From NCBI GenBank assembly GCA_041179245.1, contig JBEGTT010000186.1:1-16342 (forward strand): 16,342 bases of DNA. The letters are read 5' to 3'. Both the position numbers and the translations under genes were made by a program. Within the stretch, counting starts at the first letter, position 1; the number at the start of each line of letters is the position of its first letter. Source of the DNA: JBEGTT01 sp041179245 (GTDB lineage: Bacteria > Pseudomonadota > Gammaproteobacteria > Burkholderiales > Rhodocyclaceae). Positions 13,935 to 16,342 of this stretch are shown here, in pieces. The notes beneath the pieces are model-generated. The model did no database searches. It worked only from the letters and a program-made list of their open reading frames with translations, and was not told the DNA's origin.

Positions 13935-14342
13935 ATGGAACTGAAAAAACTACAAAAACTCGTTGTTGACGCGCTGGAAGACATCAAGGGGCGTGATATT
14001 CAAGTCATCAATACCTCGAAATTAACCTCCCTGTTCGACTGCATCATCATCGCCAGCGGCGATTCCAACCGTCAGGTTAAATCGCTGGCGCGTAACGTTC
14101 ACGAAAAGGTTCGTGAGGCGGGCGGAGAGGTTCTGTCTACTGAAGGTGAAGACGGAGGCGAATGGGTATTGGTGGACTTGGGCGACATCGTGGTTCACGT
14201 GATGCACCCCACGGTACGCGCCTATTACAACCTTGAAGAACTCTGGCAGACCACACCAGGTGCCCGTCAGGCTGCGCGTAGCAAACTAGCGGCCGATCCC
14301 GCAAATCCAGTAAATCCTGCAGCCCCTCCCGCTACTAATTAA
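13935..14342 (+). CDS. rsfS: Ribosomal silencing factor RsfS
   Basis: RsfS binds protein L14 (uL14) on the 50S subunit and blocks 30S joining, shutting down translation in stationary phase or starvation. It has 135 residues from the ATG at 13935. The frame runs back to a TTG at 13911 that overlaps nadD, but homologues begin close to MELKKLQKLVVDALEDIK. Conserved blocks are LEDIKGRDI (14-22), LFDCIIIASGDSNRQV (33-48), GEWVLVDLGDIVVHVM (75-90) and YYNLEELW (97-104). The last 20 or so residues are Ala/Pro/Asn-rich, likely a disordered tail beyond the core domain. Placement between nadD and rlmH is the standard proteobacterial arrangement. Confidence 0.95.
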   Translation: MELKKLQKLVVDALEDIKGRDIQVINTSKLTSLFDCIIIASGDSNRQVKSLARNVHEKVREAGGEVLSTEGEDGGEWVLVDLGDIVVHVMHPTVRAYYNLEELWQTTPGARQAARSKLAADPANPVNPAAPPATN

Positions 14343-14359
14343 CCCGCTAGGTTTTTCCG

Positions 14360-14827
14360 GTGAAGTTACACATTCTGGCGGTCACACACCGGCAACCTGA
14401 TTGGGTAATTGAAGGGTGTGCGGAGTACACCAAAAGGATGCCAAGGGAGCTGGCTGTCAATCTGGTTGAAGTTAAGCCAGAAACCCGTGGCAGCAAGACC
14501 CGCGAGCAGCTTATGGCGGCAGAAAAAGCCCGGATTCGCGCAGCGTTGCCGTCGGGCGTTCGCCTGATTGCCCTAGATGAACGGGGCAGTGACTTAACCA
14601 CGAAGAAACTAGCCGAACGTCTCGAAGTCTGGATGCAAGAAGGTGGCGATGTGGCTTTTTTGATTGGCGGAGCTGATGGCCTTGATCCTGAGCTGAAAGC
14701 AGAGGCGGCTGAAATGATCCGGCTTTCTAGCCTGACCTTGCCGCATGGCATGGCCAAGTTGATCTTGTGCGAACAGCTTTACCGAGCCGCCAGCGTGCTG
14801 AAAAACCATCCCTACCATCGGGAGTAG
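14360..14827 (+). CDS. rlmH: 23S rRNA pseudouridine(1915) N3-methyltransferase RlmH
   Basis: RlmH is a SPOUT-class methyltransferase that methylates N3 of pseudouridine 1915 in helix 69 of 23S rRNA on assembled 70S ribosomes, using S-adenosylmethionine. At 155 residues it equals the E. coli length. The start codon is GTG at 14360 (first residues MKLHILAVTHRQPDWV). It is the only in-frame start that gives the normal N-terminus. SAM-knot motifs are FLIGGADGLDPE (100-111) and LPHGMAKLILCEQLYRAASVL (127-147). The C-terminal HPYHRE (150-155) carries residues needed for activity in E. coli. It lies 17 bp after rsfS, an adjacency conserved across many bacteria. The end of the gene forms one arm of a possible hairpin leading to maf. 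Confidence 0.97.
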   Translation: MKLHILAVTHRQPDWVIEGCAEYTKRMPRELAVNLVEVKPETRGSKTREQLMAAEKARIRAALPSGVRLIALDERGSDLTTKKLAERLEVWMQEGGDVAFLIGGADGLDPELKAEAAEMIRLSSLTLPHGMAKLILCEQLYRAASVLKNHPYHRE

Positions 14828-14832
14828 GGGAT
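14808..14832 (+). other. Inverted repeat across the rlmH stop codon
   Basis: ATCCCTAC (14808-14815) pairs with GTAGGGGAT (14824-14832) around an 8-base loop, with a single bulged G. The 3' arm contains the rlmH TAG stop. No T-run follows, so it is not an intrinsic terminator. It ends about 22 bases before the maf ATG and could influence maf translation or mRNA stability. Chance pairing is possible. Confidence 0.3.
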
Positions 14833-14854
14833 AGGTAGTGAGGAATGGCTTTCC

Positions 14855-15469
14855 ATGAATAAACCTGACATGATTTACCTTGCTTCTCGCAGCCCGCGTC
14901 GCCGAGAACTGTTGGCCCAGATCGGCGTCGCTTTTGAGCCCTTGCTGTTTCGTGACGGGGATCGGGCGGACCGCGAAGTCGATGAAAGCCCATTGTCGGG
15001 GGAAGACCCATTGCGTTACGTTCAACGGGTAGCGCAGGCAAAAGTAACGCATGGTGTCCGCTTATTGCAGGCGCGACATTTGGCGGTTTGTCCCGTGCTT
15101 TCAGCAGATACCACCTTAGATCTAGATGGGCAGATTGTCGGCAAACCAGAGAATGACGCCGATGCACAACGTATTTTGCAAGCACTGTCCGGCAGAACCC
15201 ATCGCGTCCTGACGGCGATTGCGGTGAGTTACCAGGGAAAAACTCGTCGTGCGGTCAATATGAGTGACGTGCGCTTTAGGACACTGTCGGCGTTGGATAT
15301 TCAGCGTTATCTGGTGACCGGGGAACACCGGGACAAGGCCGGGGCTTATGGCATTCAAGGCCATGCCGGTATGTTTGTGGAACACATCAGTGGTAGTTAC
15401 ACCGGCATCATGGGCTTGCCTTTGTGTGAAACAGCGCAGTTATTAAACGAATTCTCTTTGCAGTTTTAA
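14855..15469 (+). CDS. maf: Maf-family nucleoside triphosphate pyrophosphatase (YhdE, dTTP/UTP type)
   Basis: Maf proteins hydrolyse canonical or modified nucleoside triphosphates to monophosphates and pyrophosphate, and link to septum control and nucleotide-pool cleaning. The protein has 204 residues. Family motifs are LASRSPRRRELL (9-20), SADTTLDLDGQIVGKP (83-98, with metal-site Asp85), LSGRTHRVLT (111-120) and YGIQGHAGMFVEHISGSYTGIMGLPLCET (165-193, read in two parts). The YGIQG and GSYTGIMGLPL forms indicate the YhdE (dTTP/UTP) branch rather than the YceF (m7GTP) branch. An ATG five codons in, at 14870, is an alternative start; an AGGA 10 bases upstream favours 14855. It is the last gene of the rightward run. 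RNase G (rng), which often follows maf in betaproteobacteria, is not the next gene here. Confidence 0.94.
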   Translation: MNKPDMIYLASRSPRRRELLAQIGVAFEPLLFRDGDRADREVDESPLSGEDPLRYVQRVAQAKVTHGVRLLQARHLAVCPVLSADTTLDLDGQIVGKPENDADAQRILQALSGRTHRVLTAIAVSYQGKTRRAVNMSDVRFRTLSALDIQRYLVTGEHRDKAGAYGIQGHAGMFVEHISGSYTGIMGLPLCETAQLLNEFSLQF

Positions 15470-15502
15470 CGGCTTCGGTGTTTTTGGAAATTCGCTGAAC
15501 GT

Positions 15503-15508
15503 TATAAT
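15503..15508 (+). promoter_or_regulatory. Candidate -10 box upstream of the carboxypeptidase gene
   Basis: The 102-bp gap after maf contains a perfect TATAAT at 15503-15508, 63 bp before the next ATG. The best -35-like hexamer, TTGGAA at 15484-15489, is only 13 bp away, too close. At the usual distance only a T-rich stretch (15480-15486) is found. The gene probably has its own promoter here, possibly activator-dependent. This is motif matching only. Confidence 0.4.
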
Positions 15509-15571
15509 CTCCAGCCTTGTCGAACCCTCCTATTTGCGCCCTTATTTACGTCCCTTTCTGTCGAGAAACCC

Positions 15572-16342
15572 ATGCGTCGTTTGTTGTGTTCTATTCTTTT
15601 TTTGTTGGTACCTCAATGGGTGTGTGCTCAGGCTGCGGTACCGTACCAGCCTGTTTCGCCGGCCTCTCCAGAACTGGCCGCTAAATCTTGGTTGTTGATT
15701 GAAGCCGGCTCAGGCCAGATTCTCAGCGCGGAAAAGCCGGATGAACGGCTAGAGCCAGCGTCGCTGACCAAATTGATGACGGCATACCTAACTTTTAGCG
15801 CTATCCGTCAGAAAACACTTTCGCTGGAACAAAGCGTTCCAGTGTCGGAAACCGCCTGGCGTACCGGTGGCTCCAAGATGTTTATCAAAGTCGGCGATCA
15901 GGTGGTGGTAGAAGATTTAATCAAGGGCATGATTGTTCAGTCCGGCAACGATGCGTGTATCGCACTCGCTGAAGCTGTGGCGGGAAGCGAGGCGGCATTT
16001 GCGCAACGGATGAATCAGGAGGCCCAGCGCTTGGGTATGGTTTCAACCCAGTTCCGTAACGCCACCGGCTTGCCAGATGCAGAGCACTTTACGACAGCGC
16101 GCGATTTATCCAAACTAGCACTGGCATTGATTCGTGATTTTCCTACCGAATACGGCAAATACTATTCCCTAAAAGAATTCAAATACGGCAAGATTTCCCA
16201 GCCAAACCGCAATCGTTTGTTATTCATTGACCCCACGGTTGACGGAGTTAAGACCGGTCACACCGATGCGGCGGGTTACTGCCTAATCGCTTCTGCTAAA
16301 CGTGGTCCGCGTCGCTTGCTATCCGTAGTGTTAGGCACTAAC
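15572..16342 (+). CDS. dacA/dacC: D-alanyl-D-alanine carboxypeptidase, PBP5/6 family (C-terminus cut by window edge)
   Basis: This low-molecular-weight penicillin-binding protein trims the terminal D-Ala from peptidoglycan pentapeptides in the periplasm. The first 257 codons are visible. A signal peptide (MRRLLCSILFLLVPQWVCA, cleavage near 19-20) is followed by a peptidase S11 domain. All three active-site motifs of the penicilloyl-serine transferases are present: SLTK (64-67, nucleophile Ser64 and Lys67), SGN (124-126) and KTGHTDAAGY (227-236). GGSKMF (99-104) is also typical. Family members are about 380-400 residues, with a C-terminal beta-domain and amphipathic membrane anchor that would lie past the edge. 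DacA, DacC and DacD cannot be told apart without that part. The start has only a weak ribosome site (GAGAAA). A perfect TATAAT lies upstream. Confidence 0.94.
   Translation, partial: MRRLLCSILFLLVPQWVCAQAAVPYQPVSPASPELAAKSWLLIEAGSGQILSAEKPDERLEPASLTKLMTAYLTFSAIRQKTLSLEQSVPVSETAWRTGGSKMFIKVGDQVVVEDLIKGMIVQSGNDACIALAEAVAGSEAAFAQRMNQEAQRLGMVSTQFRNATGLPDAEHFTTARDLSKLALALIRDFPTEYGKYYSLKEFKYGKISQPNRNRLLFIDPTVDGVKTGHTDAAGYCLIASAKRGPRRLLSVVLGTN

Noticed and set aside
1..16342. Neisserial DNA uptake sequences, CRISPR repeats, IS elements or tRNA genes
   Set aside because: No GCCGTCTGAA-type words, spaced repeat arrays, transposase frames or cloverleaf-like stretches were noticed in reading either strand.

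Overview
The window is an ordinary, gene-dense chromosomal segment of a betaproteobacterium. The order LOG, DUF2782, nadD, rsfS, rlmH, maf, the adjacent BPSS1780-type membrane proteins and the separate, unfused hisB/hisH/hisA/hisF/hisI series all fit that class. The protein sequences, HisB in particular, read as Neisseriales-like (Chromobacterium/Chitinibacter side). That finer placement is inference from remembered family sequences. No Neisseriaceae-type DNA uptake sequence was seen. No mobile element, CRISPR array, tRNA or rRNA was found, and no gene looks foreign.

Layout. (1) 1-3166, minus strand: the second half of a histidine operon, transcribed hisB-hisH-hisA-hisF-hisI, with hisI cut by the left edge. 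Genes overlap by one base or lie a few bases apart, except for 53 bp between hisH and hisA. (2) 3272-5332, minus strand: a DeaD/CsdA-type cold-shock RNA helicase with an unusually long charged linker. It lies directly upstream of hisB, where hisG/hisD/hisC might have been expected. A candidate extended -10 promoter sits in the gap. (3) 5333-5627: a 295-bp divergent intergenic region rich in short inverted and direct repeats, the best regulatory candidate in the window. (4) 5628-7724, plus strand: an orphan methyl-accepting chemotaxis protein with about five HAMP-like units in series. It ends at a likely terminator that runs into the convergent polA. (5) 7756-10515, minus strand: DNA polymerase I with all three enzymatic domains apparently intact. 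(6) 10567-15469, plus strand: a tightly packed run, probably one operon: LOG-family nucleotide hydrolase, secreted DUF2782 protein, two paralogous BPSS1780-type membrane proteins, nadD, rsfS, rlmH and maf. (7) 15572 to the right edge: a secreted D-Ala-D-Ala carboxypeptidase (PBP5/6 family), cut by the edge, behind its own probable promoter.

How the genes work together. HisB, HisH/HisF and HisA carry out consecutive middle steps of histidine synthesis, and HisI acts just before HisA. The rightward operon joins NAD synthesis (NadD), ribosome silencing and 23S rRNA methylation (RsfS, RlmH) and removal of non-canonical or excess nucleotides (Maf, LOG), a housekeeping grouping common in proteobacteria. 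I found no convincing new multi-gene system. The points most worth a second look are the repeat cluster between deaD and the chemoreceptor, the hairpin abutting the deaD start codon, the poly-HAMP receptor and the unstudied paired membrane proteins upstream of nadD.
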